A DNA stretch of 64,000 bases from JAHEFU01 sp020440645 (GTDB taxonomy: Bacteria; 4484-113; JAFGCY01). Made by a program: the position numbers and the translations under genes. Under the pieces are notes generated by a model. It made no database searches. It was not told the DNA's origin and was given only the letters and a program-made list of their open reading frames with translations. Numbering within the stretch: position 1 is the first letter of the stretch; each line of letters begins with the position of its first letter. The stretch is taken from the NCBI GenBank assembly GCA_020440645.1, contig JAGRNR010000006.1, forward strand, positions 1 through 64,000, given 5' to 3'. Below are positions 35,431 through 43,619 of this stretch, piece by piece.

Positions 35431-35436
35431 TATACT
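35431..35436 (+). promoter_or_regulatory. -10 element (TATACT) before a leaderless upstream ORF
   Basis: TATACT is six bases from the GTG at 35443. The message would then run into the ABC exporter gene. Confidence 0.45.
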
Positions 35437-35442
35437 CAGCCC

Positions 35443-35520
35443 GTGGCACTTTACAGGTGTTGGGATGAAACTGCCAGTGCGTCCCGCAACGTAACTGTCA
35501 CTGGAACATATGCCAACTGA
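35443..35520 (+). CDS. Possible 25-residue leaderless upstream ORF of the ABC exporter
   Basis: Starting with GTG six bases after TATACT, this frame encodes 25 residues (beginning VALYRCWDE) and stops at a TGA that overlaps the first codons of the exporter (ATG at 35510). The exporter itself has no good ribosome-binding site, so ribosomes finishing this frame could reinitiate there. The peptide has no recognisable features. Confidence 0.35.
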   Translation: MALYRCWDETASASRNVTVTGTYAN

Positions 35521-37552
35521 GCAGAACAAGCCGGCCCCTCCAGCCGCGGAAAGCAGCCAGCAGAAGGCGCAGCGCACCAGCTTGCGCAACTCGCGGCGCT
35601 TCATCGCGCGCTGGATCATCATCTCGAGCGTGGTCTCGCTGCTGCTGGGTGGCCTGCTGCTCGTCTTCAATACAAAGATCAACACGCTGCTGGCGGACTT
35701 CGACTCGCTCGGCAGCATCGAGGGCGGCCCGCTGGCGGTATCCATCTTCATGCTAGCCGGCGGCTGCGGCCTGCTGCTCCTGCTGCCGGTGCTTGGCGGC
35801 GAGCGGCGCGAGTGGGAACGGATCATGCCGCTGATCTTCGAGCAGCGCGGCCATTTCGGAAAGATGCTGATGGGCAGCGCGATCTTCGTCGTGACCGAGA
35901 TGTCCCTGCCGGCCTTCATCGGCTACATGGTGAATGACATTGTCAACACACAACGCAGCATGCCCGGGCTGTACATCGCGATCGGCGTGCTGCTGGGTGT
36001 GCTCGTGCTGCGTGCCGTCGGCGGCTACTTCCGCCAGAACCACGCGCAGGCGCTGGCCTACAGCATCTCCGCCGACCTGCGCCAGAAGCTGTACTCGCAC
36101 CTGCAGAAGATGAACTTCAGCTACTTTGACAAGGCCCGCCAGGGCGACCTGATGTCAACGCTGACGAACGACGTGGAGAAGCTGCAGTTCTTCCTGCTGA
36201 ACTCCAGCGAGGACTTCTTCGTGGCTCCGCTGAAGGTCTACATCGGCATCGCCTGCGTGATCTTCCTCAACTGGAAGCTGGCGGTGGTGATCATCCTGAC
36301 GATGCCGCTGATCTCGATCATGCTGAAGTTCGCCGGCGGGCGGCTCAGGCGCATCAACCGCGAGGCGCAGGACTGGGTGGCTAAACTGACGGCGGAGCTG
36401 GCGGAGGGCATCAACACCATCCGCCTGGCCCAGAGCTTCGGCCTCGAGCGCACCGAGCTGTCACGCTTCCAGCACACCAATGAGGAGACCCGGCGGCACC
36501 TGCTCGGGCATGCCCAGGTCAGCGCGGTGCTGCTGCCGATCGTCGAGGCGATCGGCTTCATCGGCCCGCTCGTGATCATCATCTCGCTGTGCTGGTGGGC
36601 GATCAGCGGCGGGGTGGACCTGAAGGCCGCTGAGATCCTCACGCTGGCCGGTTACGGCGCGCTGATTGCCAACCCGCTCGGCAAGGTCAGCCGCCTGATG
36701 GTGACCCTGTCCCAGGGCGAGGCCGCCAGTTCCCGCATCAACGGCATCCTCGACACCGAGGCCGCGATCCATGACCTGCCGGACGCCAAGGAGATCGCCG
36801 AGGTGGACGGCCGGATCGAGTTTGACAACGTGACGCTCAGGTACGGCGCGAAGGATGCCTACGCCCTGCGTGAGGTGAACCTCGTGATCCAGCCCGGCAC
36901 ACTGACGGCCTTCGTCGGCGAAAGCGGCAGCGGCAAGTCCAGCCTCGTGCACCTCGTGCCGCGCTTCTACGAGGTGAGCAGCGGGCGGGTGCTGCTGGAC
37001 GGGCATGACGTGCGCGGCCTGAAGCTTGCCAACCTGCGCAGCCACATCGGGCTGGTCAGCCAGGACACGATCCTCGTGCATGGCACGATTGCGGAGAACA
37101 TCGCCTACGGCACGCCGGATGCGGACCATGTGGAGATCCTCGGCGCGGCCCAGAGTGCCAACGCCCACACCTTCATCATGGAGTTCCCGGATGGATATGA
37201 CACGGTGGTCGGCGAAAAGGGCGTCACCCTGTCCGGTGGCCAGCGCCAGCGCATCGCGATCGCGCGTGCACTGCTGCGTGACCCGCGCATCCTGCTGCTG
37301 GACGAGGCCACGAGCGCACTCGACAGCGTTAGCGAGGCGATGGTGCAGGATGCGCTCAACAAGCTGATGTTCGGCCGCACGACCCTGCTCGTGGCACACC
37401 GGCTGTCAACGGTGCGCCATGCCGACAACATCGTGGTGCTGAAGGCCGGCCGCATCGTCGAACAGGGCAACCATGAGGCACTGATCGCGAAGGGTGGGGA
37501 GTATGCGAGGCTCGTGAAGCTGCAGGGCATGGCGCGGGAAGAGTCCGGATAG
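35510..37552 (+). CDS. ABC exporter, fused permease and ATPase (MsbA/LmrA type)
   Basis: The protein has 680 residues, about 90 longer than a usual half-exporter. The extra N-terminal part has two hydrophobic helices (about 30-50 and 75-95). The six-helix permease follows (about 115-400), with the EAA-like YSISADLRQKLYSHLQKMNF. The ATPase has Walker A GESGSGKSS (about 469), signature LSGGQRQ (about 574), Walker B ILLLDEATSALD and the H-loop VAHRLST. It would act as a homodimer exporting a lipid or peptide. The start is not preceded by a clear Shine-Dalgarno. Confidence 0.95.
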   Translation: MPTEQNKPAPPAAESSQQKAQRTSLRNSRRFIARWIIISSVVSLLLGGLLLVFNTKINTLLADFDSLGSIEGGPLAVSIFMLAGGCGLLLLLPVLGGERREWERIMPLIFEQRGHFGKMLMGSAIFVVTEMSLPAFIGYMVNDIVNTQRSMPGLYIAIGVLLGVLVLRAVGGYFRQNHAQALAYSISADLRQKLYSHLQKMNFSYFDKARQGDLMSTLTNDVEKLQFFLLNSSEDFFVAPLKVYIGIACVIFLNWKLAVVIILTMPLISIMLKFAGGRLRRINREAQDWVAKLTAELAEGINTIRLAQSFGLERTELSRFQHTNEETRRHLLGHAQVSAVLLPIVEAIGFIGPLVIIISLCWWAISGGVDLKAAEILTLAGYGALIANPLGKVSRLMVTLSQGEAASSRINGILDTEAAIHDLPDAKEIAEVDGRIEFDNVTLRYGAKDAYALREVNLVIQPGTLTAFVGESGSGKSSLVHLVPRFYEVSSGRVLLDGHDVRGLKLANLRSHIGLVSQDTILVHGTIAENIAYGTPDADHVEILGAAQSANAHTFIMEFPDGYDTVVGEKGVTLSGGQRQRIAIARALLRDPRILLLDEATSALDSVSEAMVQDALNKLMFGRTTLLVAHRLSTVRHADNIVVLKAGRIVEQGNHEALIAKGGEYARLVKLQGMAREESG

Positions 37553-37921
37553 TGGAAGAAGTCTGAATAGTGGAAGAAGTAGTTCGTGTTTAGTTCTTAG
37601 TAGCAGCGGCGCCCCGCCGCTGGGGCAGGTTGGAGTGGGGAGTTTGGAGTTGGGAGACGCGCAACTTGTTTGCGCGCAATTCGATGGTGAAGCAGTCCGA
37701 AGAGGGTAAGAAGTTGCTAGTGTTTAGTTCTGAGTAGCAGCGGCGCCCCCGCCGCTGAGGGATGTCAGACGAAAGTCTGGCAACAGTAGGAATAGTCCGG
37801 AAAGTGGAAGAAGTCTGAATAGTGGAAGAAGTTGTTAGTATTTAGTTCTTAGTAGCAGCGGCGCCCTCGCCGCTGGCGGAGGCCAGGCGAAAGTCTGGCA
37901 ACGTTCCTCTTGATTTCAATT
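37553..37921. repeat. Intergenic REP array: three GTAG-headed hairpins and three GAAA/TTG hairpins
   Basis: No gene is seen in these 369 bases. CAGCGGCG/CGCCGCTG hairpins with C-rich loops occur at 37604-37622, 37738-37757 and 37856-37875, each preceded directly by GTAG and by a shared TTTAGTTCTTAG-type block. GAAA-loop hairpins follow the second and third (37764-37781, 37882-37899), and a GCGCAA/TTGCGC hairpin sits at 37660-37677. The first and third units are direct repeats of about 60 bases. Confidence 0.75.
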
Positions 37922-38788
37922 CTACTGAACTCTGACCCTCCTGAGAAACCCGTTTGCACTCAGAAAGTAAACATAGTCACTGTCGGCTCCGGATATCGGC
38001 TCGTAGTTGTCGTTTTCAACGTCACTAAGCTCGAATGGAATTCTGGCAGAACATTCAAGTTTTCCATTTTCTAGAAATTGGTTAAGTGGGAAGCAAGCCA
38101 CCTCGGCCTTTGGCATGCTCCCGTAATCCGGGAATACAATGTGGTTGTTGACAATGTGGCATTGGAAGGCAGAAAACAAAGATGTGCCAAGTAATGAAGC
38201 CTGTCGTGCAATGGTATATCCCGATTCTTCATTGTTGAACACGATTAGATGGAGTTTCTCCTCGCCTAATGGAGGATTATGCGGCAATTTGTACATTGGC
38301 AGTAACCCGGGTGAGTCATTCCGGGGATGTTGAACGCTACCAATCATTGATGCCCCTGTCTCCGTTTTGCATTCCATGACAAAGTCCGAGAATCTTGGGC
38401 CAAGGCGAACCAGTTTTCCTGCACTGTCAATCTCAGCAAAAAAGTTTTTATCTCGATATTGCACCGGAAAACAATTGAAGCTGGACACACTGATTCCCGC
38501 AGGATTAAAAGGTGTAAAGTCAACTACATTAGGAATCCAGGTGTGGTATCGCTCACCCTCATATCTGACCACCAAAATTGCCTCTTCAGATTTCCGGCGG
38601 CTGACGTTTGTCTGAAAAATCCCACTGCTTTTGTCTGTTGCATAAACATTGGAATTCTCCCTCCAATTCTCTGGAATGAAGAATCGATCCGCATGCGGCA
38701 GTGTTCCAACAATTTCCCGCATGTACGCATTGAGCTCATCCAGCTCAGCTGAGATGTCCTTGCTCCAGTTGTCAGTGCTGTCTGTCAT
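37922..38788 (-). CDS. AT-richer orphan gene of unknown function
   Basis: From the ATG at 38788 the protein has 288 residues; an upstream in-frame ATG at 38830 is less likely. There is no signal peptide or membrane helix. The sequence (PENWRENSNVYATDKSSGIF, VRYEGERYHTWIPNVVDF, NGFLRRVRV at the end) suggests an all-beta protein but matches nothing I know. Base composition and codon use (many AAT, TTT, AAA codons) are clearly unlike its neighbours, and oppositely oriented REP hairpins lie on either side. Acquired DNA is likely. Confidence 0.8.
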   Translation of the reverse strand: MTDSTDNWSKDISAELDELNAYMREIVGTLPHADRFFIPENWRENSNVYATDKSSGIFQTNVSRRKSEEAILVVRYEGERYHTWIPNVVDFTPFNPAGISVSSFNCFPVQYRDKNFFAEIDSAGKLVRLGPRFSDFVMECKTETGASMIGSVQHPRNDSPGLLPMYKLPHNPPLGEEKLHLIVFNNEESGYTIARQASLLGTSLFSAFQCHIVNNHIVFPDYGSMPKAEVACFPLNQFLENGKLECSARIPFELSDVENDNYEPISGADSDYVYFLSANGFLRRVRVQ

Positions 38789-38840
38789 CGTTCCCGAATG
38801 AAGTATCTTGCAGAGGATTTGAAAAGTCAATCCAGCTGCC

Positions 38841-38903
38841 CAGCGGCGGGAGCGCCGCTGCTACTGATCACTGAGGTCCGGCTGCTGGAAGCAGCCGCTA
38901 CTT
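38841..38903 (-). repeat. Two inverted GTAG-type REP hairpins right of the orphan gene
   Basis: CAGCGGCG...CGCCGCTG followed by CTAC (38841-38864) is the inverse of the array at 37.6-37.9 kb. A second hairpin, GGCTGCT/AGCAGCC followed by GCTAC, lies at 38880-38903. On the minus strand both have the GTAG head. Confidence 0.7.
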
Positions 38904-38982
38904 CCCCCACTATGCAGACTATCCAGACTACCGCTGAAGCAGGTAGCTCCGCACATCCCGCATCCCTCATCCCGCATCCCCA

Positions 38983-39004
38983 GCCAGGCTTACAGCCTGG
39001 CCTC
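38983..39004. repeat. REP-like hairpin overlapping the stop of the membrane-protein gene
   Basis: GCCAGGCT-TAC-AGCCTGGC is the exact reverse complement of the hairpin at 17815-17833, including the flanking GGAG. It supplies the last codons and TAA stop of the gene ending at 38990. Confidence 0.7.
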
Positions 39005-39730
39005 CCGTTCCTCCCTGTCCCGCTGCCGCACATGCTCGCGCAGCACCCCCGTGCCGAGTGTAATCTCCAGCAGGCTGGCAAAGCCCCATTGCCAGAGTGG
39101 CATGGAGAGGATGAGCATGCCCAGCGGTGTGAAGCTGGCGATGCTCTGTGCATCGTGTAGCAGCAGGTTGAGCGCGGAAAGGATCATCAGCGGGGCCAGT
39201 GCGATCGTGCTGATTGCAGTCGCTGCACCTGGCCTGCGGCGCGCCTCCAGCAGGAAAGGCAGCTGCATCCCGGCGGCCCGGGCCCGGCCGAAGCCCGTTG
39301 CCAGGTTGAGATGGATATGGTCGAGCCGAGCAAGGTATCCGCTAGCGTAGTCCTCCACCGGTGGGTAGTTGTCGTCGCTGAGCAGCCGCAGCAGCAGGTC
39401 AGACCCCGCAATGCGCCGCCGCAGCTCCACGAGCAGCATCCCGAGCCGCAGCAGCTGGAACAGGCCGAAGCAGAATGACAGGATGAATCCCGCCATCAGC
39501 AGGCGGAAGGGAGGTGTCTGGTTGATGCCTGCCGCCAGTGGATAGTCAAGGCTGAGGGCGTGCACCGTGCGCCAGCCGCAGACCAGGTAAAGCAGGACAG
39601 GGATGATCACGAGGAACAGCCAGGCGGCGAGCATAGCCATTTCCGGTCCCAGCACGCGGCCGGCCGGCAGCACGCGCTGGCCCTGCGGTGGTGTGAACAG
39701 GATGCGCTCGAAGCTGTGCCGCTCAGGCAT
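38990..39730 (-). CDS. Membrane protein, third of three tandem paralogues
   Basis: The protein has 246 residues from the ATG at 39730, which overlaps the stop of the upstream gene by eight bases. Four hydrophobic helices are arranged as two pairs separated by a cytoplasmic-type helical region (LLLRLLSDDNYPPVEDY). The C-terminus has LREHVRQRDREEREARL, the counterpart of LLREHLRDLD in the two paralogues. The last residues come from a REP-like hairpin. Function is unknown. Confidence 0.82.
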   Translation of the reverse strand: MPERHSFERILFTPPQGQRVLPAGRVLGPEMAMLAAWLFLVIIPVLLYLVCGWRTVHALSLDYPLAAGINQTPPFRLLMAGFILSFCFGLFQLLRLGMLLVELRRRIAGSDLLLRLLSDDNYPPVEDYASGYLARLDHIHLNLATGFGRARAAGMQLPFLLEARRRPGAATAISTIALAPLMILSALNLLLHDAQSIASFTPLGMLILSMPLWQWGFASLLEITLGTGVLREHVRQRDREEREARL

Positions 39731-40529
39731 CAAGGTCCGCGCTCTCCGCTGCACTTTCCAGCCGTTCGTTGTCAAGGTCGCGCAGGTGTTCGCGCAGCAA
39801 GGACTGCTGCACCAGCTGGTACATTACCGGCAGGGCCAGCCAGGTGATGATTACGGCCAGCACAACCTGCGTGACAGCAATCATGAATGTCTCGTTGCCA
39901 CTGCCGTTGGCCGGCGCATTGGACCGCAGATGGCTCAGTGGAACCAGAACTGGAACTGAGAGGCACAACCAGATCAGCAGCAGGTTCACGATCATCGGCG
40001 GCCAGGGGGCTTTCCTCAGGCCAATGCAGTAGTCCAGCTGGCGGAAAGCCTCGATGAAGTGGTTCATCATTGTCTGCTTGCGCAGAGCCAGCAGTTCGAA
40101 GCTGCGCAGCCAGCCCGCCAGCGGGCCATCGTGGTACTCCACCCGCCAGCCATGCATCAGCCGGGCCGCGATGTCGGACTGCTTCAGCCGGCTGCGCACC
40201 CTGTCCAGATGCGCCCGGGCGCGGCTGGTGAGGAACAGTGTTGCCAGCACCGGGGCCAGTACCGCAAGCACAAGAGCTGCGATGGTCAGGCCGTCCAGCT
40301 GCGGGTTGCCCTGGCTCGAGCCCAGCGTTGCCACCATCATGTCGACTATAAGGGAGATTGCAACAAACAGCAGGCTGATCATTGGTGCAAGCGTCAGGCC
40401 CATCGCCATCACCATGTTGATGAAGGCATCCGCAGAGTCCATCCGGCTCAGGCCGAAGCTCCTGCGGTCCATCTCGCCGAACACCTGCTGCTCCAGGCTG
40501 GCCCTGGGAGTGTCGGACGCATCAGCCAT
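39723..40529 (-). CDS. Membrane protein, second of three tandem paralogues
   Basis: The protein has 268 residues and four hydrophobic helices (about 30-65, 80-105, 178-200, 215-245). The loop between the pairs has LKQSDIAARLMHGWRVEYHDGP, matched in the first paralogue by LRRSDLVARVMTGWQPDSPDAP. The C-terminus has QQSLLREHLRDLDNERLE. Eight-base overlaps at both ends show tight translational coupling. The charged end motif after the last helix suggests a cytoplasmic interaction site. Confidence 0.84.
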   Translation of the reverse strand: MADASDTPRASLEQQVFGEMDRRSFGLSRMDSADAFINMVMAMGLTLAPMISLLFVAISLIVDMMVATLGSSQGNPQLDGLTIAALVLAVLAPVLATLFLTSRARAHLDRVRSRLKQSDIAARLMHGWRVEYHDGPLAGWLRSFELLALRKQTMMNHFIEAFRQLDYCIGLRKAPWPPMIVNLLLIWLCLSVPVLVPLSHLRSNAPANGSGNETFMIAVTQVVLAVIITWLALPVMYQLVQQSLLREHLRDLDNERLESAAESADLDA

Positions 40530-41298
40530 GCAACACCTCCACTGCGGCTGGCCGTTGGCTCACGCTGGATGCCTGCTTGTCAAGGTCGCGCAGGTGCTCG
40601 CGCAGCAGCAATGCTTCACAGCGCTGCGCAAGAAAGGCATGCAGGCAGACATGCGTTGCCAGCAGCAGGCATGCTTCAATGGCTGCATAATTCAGGAAAC
40701 TGTAGAAGTTAACCGGGGCATTGAGCACAATGGCAACCAGCAGGGCTGCAAGCAGGGGCAGCATCAGGATTGAAGGCAGCCAGCGCTGTTTTTCTCGGCC
40801 CTGCATGAAGGACAGCTGCTGGAATACCAGCCGCAGCTGCAGCGCCAGATCCCTGTCGGAATCAGTTTGCATTCCCTGCTCAATCTCCCTCAGCAATGCC
40901 AGGAACGGTGCATCCGGGCTGTCGGGTTGCCAGCCGGTCATGACCCTCGCCACCAGGTCAGAACGTCTCAGCATGCGCCTGGCGACGGAGATCCTGCGTG
41001 CCAGCAGCAGCAGGTTCAGCAGGCTGAGCAGTACGGCACTGAGCGCGAGCGACCAGCCAATGGTCTCAATGTATTCGTAATCAAAGGCATGGCGCACACC
41101 GGGATTGATAGCCTTGATTGGAGCGAGCGTGTACTGTAACCATAGGAGCGGCGGCAGCAGCGAAGGCACGAGGATGGCCAGCGCAGGCCATAGGGGATAG
41201 AGGTAAGTGCTGCGTGGTTCGCGACGGGCGTGCTCGCCAAACACCCGGTTCTCAAAGCTGGCCACCTGTATCGTCCCCTCTGTATCAAGCATGTCCAT
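40522..41298 (-). CDS. Membrane protein, first of three tandem paralogues
   Basis: The protein has 258 residues from the ATG at 41298. TATAAT lies ten bases upstream, so the leader would be only a few bases; a longer frame to 41418 runs into an inverted repeat. Four hydrophobic helices flank the LRRSDLVARVMTGW loop, and the C-terminal CEALLLREHLRDLDKQAS motif is shared with the next two genes. It heads an operon of three overlapping genes on the minus strand. No family is recognised. Confidence 0.84.
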   Translation of the reverse strand: MDMLDTEGTIQVASFENRVFGEHARREPRSTYLYPLWPALAILVPSLLPPLLWLQYTLAPIKAINPGVRHAFDYEYIETIGWSLALSAVLLSLLNLLLLARRISVARRMLRRSDLVARVMTGWQPDSPDAPFLALLREIEQGMQTDSDRDLALQLRLVFQQLSFMQGREKQRWLPSILMLPLLAALLVAIVLNAPVNFYSFLNYAAIEACLLLATHVCLHAFLAQRCEALLLREHLRDLDKQASSVSQRPAAVEVLHG

Positions 41299-41308
41299 TC
41301 CCGGGGGG

Positions 41309-41314
41309 ATTATA
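41309..41314 (-). promoter_or_regulatory. -10 element (TATAAT) for the three-paralogue operon
   Basis: A perfect TATAAT on the minus strand lies ten bases before the ATG at 41298, implying a leader of about three bases. Confidence 0.5.
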
Positions 41315-41346
41315 CGCCTGCGGGCATGGCTGCGCCAGCCTTGACA

Positions 41347-41478
41347 GCAATGAGCAATGAAGAGTGAGCGATGAGTAAGAAGCAGTGAGTATGGAGCAAT
41401 GAAGAATGATCCTATCAATGTTTAGCAGGACTCGATGCATGTCCAGTCTCATTGCTCACTCTTCATTGCTCATTGCTT
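41347..41478. repeat. Inverted low-complexity repeat (AGCAATGAAGAGTGAGC words)
   Basis: The left arm (41347-41375) and right arm (41448-41478) are inverted copies over about 28 bases, separated by about 70 bases that hold no gene. The words GCAATGA and AGAGTGAGC recur within it. Confidence 0.65.
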
Positions 41479-41484
41479 CCCCGC

Positions 41485-41513
41485 TTGACCCGCAAGCCGC
41501 ATCCGCGGATAAT
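41485..41513 (+). promoter_or_regulatory. Sigma70-type promoter for Tyr/Gly-rich lipoprotein
   Basis: TTGACC (41485-41490) and GATAAT (41508-41513) are 17 bases apart. AAGGGGA precedes the ATG at 41543. Confidence 0.7.
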
Positions 41514-41542
41514 TGACTGGTAGTCCATCCAAGGGGAATAGC

Positions 41543-42388
41543 ATGGGAATGCAGAAGGGTATCGGTTTTGCAGGCGTGCTCGCCATCAGCCTGGCCTCAC
41601 TGGTCTTCGGGGCTTGCGGAGGCGGCAACATCACAGGCTACGTGGTGCCGGACAACCCCTATTACTACGGTGGCAACAACGGCCCATACTACTCGGGAAA
41701 CAGCGACTACTACTACCAGAACGGCTACTACTACGACCAGTATGGCTACTATGACCAGTTCGGCTACTACGACGGTTATGGCAACCAGCTGTACGACTCG
41801 AATGACCCGGCATACGTGAACATCGTCAACCGCAACGGCCGTGGCAACGACCCCTTCATGCAGAACTATGCCAACATCAACGACCGCACGGTCTCGCAGT
41901 TCGTCAACTCGACCTACTCCGAGATGCTGGCGGACTTCGGCGGCAGCCTGCAGGACCTGCTGGTGCGCGTGGATGGCAACTCGGTTGACATCCCGCCCGG
42001 GGAGTACACGCTGGCGAGCCGCAATGCCGTGCTCAGTGAGGACGGCGGCCTGGACAGCGCGATCACGCTCAACTCCAGCTATGACGGCGTCAGCCTCGTG
42101 ACCTACACACTCGAGGAATTCTCCGGCTACGAGCAGCTGGCCAGCTTCGCGATCAACGGTACGGGCAGCTTCGGCAGTGGCGACCGCAACGGAGTGTACT
42201 TCGGCATCCGCCAGTACGGCGACCGTGACACCCGCTGGTACGGCCCCTATCGCAACGGGATGGAGTGGAAGGTGCGCCCGCTGCGCTGGGATGAGCGCTA
42301 CCAGTCACGCCACTGCTTCGTGACCGTGGCTGTGTTCGGCGGCGACAGCGTGACTGTGAACCACATGCGCGCTGAAGTCGCATACTGA
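41543..42388 (+). CDS. Lipoprotein with Tyr/Asn/Gly-rich linker and WYGPY domain
   Basis: The protein has 281 residues. The lipobox is LVFGAC. Residues about 30-90 are a low-complexity run of YYY, NG and YDQ units (for example NPYYYGGNNGPYYSGN), then a folded C-terminal region. The end contains RWYGPYRNGMEWKV...CFVTVAVFGGDSVTVNHMRAEV, matching in layout the FQWYGPYAEGD...YFTIAVTGNNYYSDVTDVEV of the lipoproteins at 43945 and 44920. It is probably surface-exposed or periplasmic. Function is unknown. Confidence 0.87.
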   Translation: MGMQKGIGFAGVLAISLASLVFGACGGGNITGYVVPDNPYYYGGNNGPYYSGNSDYYYQNGYYYDQYGYYDQFGYYDGYGNQLYDSNDPAYVNIVNRNGRGNDPFMQNYANINDRTVSQFVNSTYSEMLADFGGSLQDLLVRVDGNSVDIPPGEYTLASRNAVLSEDGGLDSAITLNSSYDGVSLVTYTLEEFSGYEQLASFAINGTGSFGSGDRNGVYFGIRQYGDRDTRWYGPYRNGMEWKVRPLRWDERYQSRHCFVTVAVFGGDSVTVNHMRAEVAY

Positions 42389-42477
42389 ACACCCGATTGA
42401 TCAGGAATCAGTTCCGGCAGTCCGCGAATTCCACGGATTCTCCACACTTTGGCACGCCTGCCGCGCGTTGCCCGGGA

Positions 42478-42483
42478 TATAAT
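42478..42483 (+). promoter_or_regulatory. -10 element (TATAAT) for leaderless small lipoprotein
   Basis: A perfect TATAAT is followed by six bases and the GTG at 42490. A TTGGCA at 42449-42454 is too distant (23 bases) to be a standard -35. Confidence 0.55.
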
Positions 42484-42489
42484 CGCAGG

Positions 42490-42927
42490 GTGGCGCACAG
42501 GTCCATATGTCTAAGCATTGTATGCATCCTGCTGCTGGCAGGGTCCTGCGGCAGTTCATCCACATATTCCTACCGCCTGCCGGCGGGCGTTGACAACAAC
42601 CTGCGCATCGTGCGCGCCGGCGACCCGAACTCGGTGCTGGCCGATACGCAGGACAAGGGGCGGATCACGATGCGCGTCGGCGAAACGCTGACGGTCTCGG
42701 CGATCTACCGCTTCCGCTCGGCGATCTTCACCGGCACGGACGAGAAGGATGAATTCGTCATCGCAGACAGCAGCTGGCACTGGCTGGAGGCCGTGAATGA
42801 CACGCTCAGCTTTGACAACGGGGTGATCACCGCGCTCAAGCCGGGGGTGGACACGCTCAAGGCGGAGTACCGCGACAATGACATCTTCGAGGACTTCGAC
42901 GCCAAGCTGGAAATCACCGTTGAATAG
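42490..42927 (+). CDS. Small lipoprotein with bacterial Ig-like domain, copy 1
   Basis: The protein has 145 residues from a GTG six bases after TATAAT; the longer frame to 42397 is unlikely. The signal peptide ends in LLLAGSC. The mature part has VGETLTVSAIYRFRSAI, a tryptophan (HWLEAVNDTLSFDNGVI) and TALKPGVDTLKAEY...LEITV, the strand order of a BIG2-type Ig-like fold. It is about 50% identical by eye to the next gene's product. Function is unknown. Confidence 0.87.
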   Translation: MAHRSICLSIVCILLLAGSCGSSSTYSYRLPAGVDNNLRIVRAGDPNSVLADTQDKGRITMRVGETLTVSAIYRFRSAIFTGTDEKDEFVIADSSWHWLEAVNDTLSFDNGVITALKPGVDTLKAEYRDNDIFEDFDAKLEITVE

Positions 42928-42984
42928 GGGCACGGTACGGGGATGGGCAGACGGATCAGGAAACCACAGTTACAGGAGCTGGAA

Positions 42985-43419
42985 ATGACAATCAACAGGA
43001 TCGCGGGGATCTTCCTCGCAATGATGGCGATGCTGGCGCTGGCCGCCTGCGGTGGCGGTGGCAGCGAGTACATGCTGCCCACTGGCCAGGACTACAGCCT
43101 GCGCCTCGTGAAGGGCGGCGACCCGAATGACGTGCTGGCCTCCACCGAGCGCAAGGGCCACATCACGATGAATGTCGGTGAGACCTTGAACGTCACCTCG
43201 ATCTACCGCTTTCGCTCGGCGATCGGTGACAAGGAGAAGGATGAGTTCGTCACCGCGACTTCGGCCTATGTCTGGCTGGAGGATGTGAATGACAAGCTGA
43301 CCTACAGCAACGGCAAGATCACCGCGGTCAAGGCCGGGCTGGACACACTGCTCGTGAACTACGTTGACAACAATGCCAACGAGACCGTGTCCTGCCGGCT
43401 GGAGATCACGGTCAACTGA
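42985..43419 (+). CDS. Small lipoprotein with bacterial Ig-like domain, copy 2
   Basis: The protein has 144 residues. The ATG at 42985 follows CAGGAG. The lipobox is LALAAC. The fold markers VGETLNVTSIYRFRSAI, VWLEDVNDKLTYSNGKI and TAVKAGLDTLLVNY align with copy 1, so the pair is a tandem duplication. A strong terminator follows at 43440. Confidence 0.88.
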   Translation: MTINRIAGIFLAMMAMLALAACGGGGSEYMLPTGQDYSLRLVKGGDPNDVLASTERKGHITMNVGETLNVTSIYRFRSAIGDKEKDEFVTATSAYVWLEDVNDKLTYSNGKITAVKAGLDTLLVNYVDNNANETVSCRLEITVN

Positions 43420-43439
43420 TCTACATCGGATTGATTCAC

Positions 43440-43466
43440 AAAGGGCCCGCTTCGGCGGGCCTTTCT
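43440..43466 (+). terminator. Rho-independent terminator
   Basis: AAAGGGCCCGC, a TTCG tetraloop and GCGGGCCTTT form a ten-base-pair stem ending in T residues. Confidence 0.9.
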
Positions 43467-43516
43467 GCTTTCTGCTATTTGCTTTCTGCTGTCTGCCCAC
43501 TGCCCACTGCTTACTG
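43456..43516. repeat. Low-complexity TTTCTGC / GCCCACT repeat
   Basis: The heptamer TTTCTGC and variants are repeated four times, followed by CTGCCCACTGCCCACTGC. This is a short tandemly repeated sequence of the kind seen elsewhere in this window. Confidence 0.6.
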
Positions 43517-43619
43517 ATTATTTAACTTTCACTTAATCAAAGCGCTGTTAGTGCTTCTCCCCCCTGCGGTAACACATCTGGTTTGAGAAAACCCCACCAT
43601 CTTACAAAGGAGGCAGACC

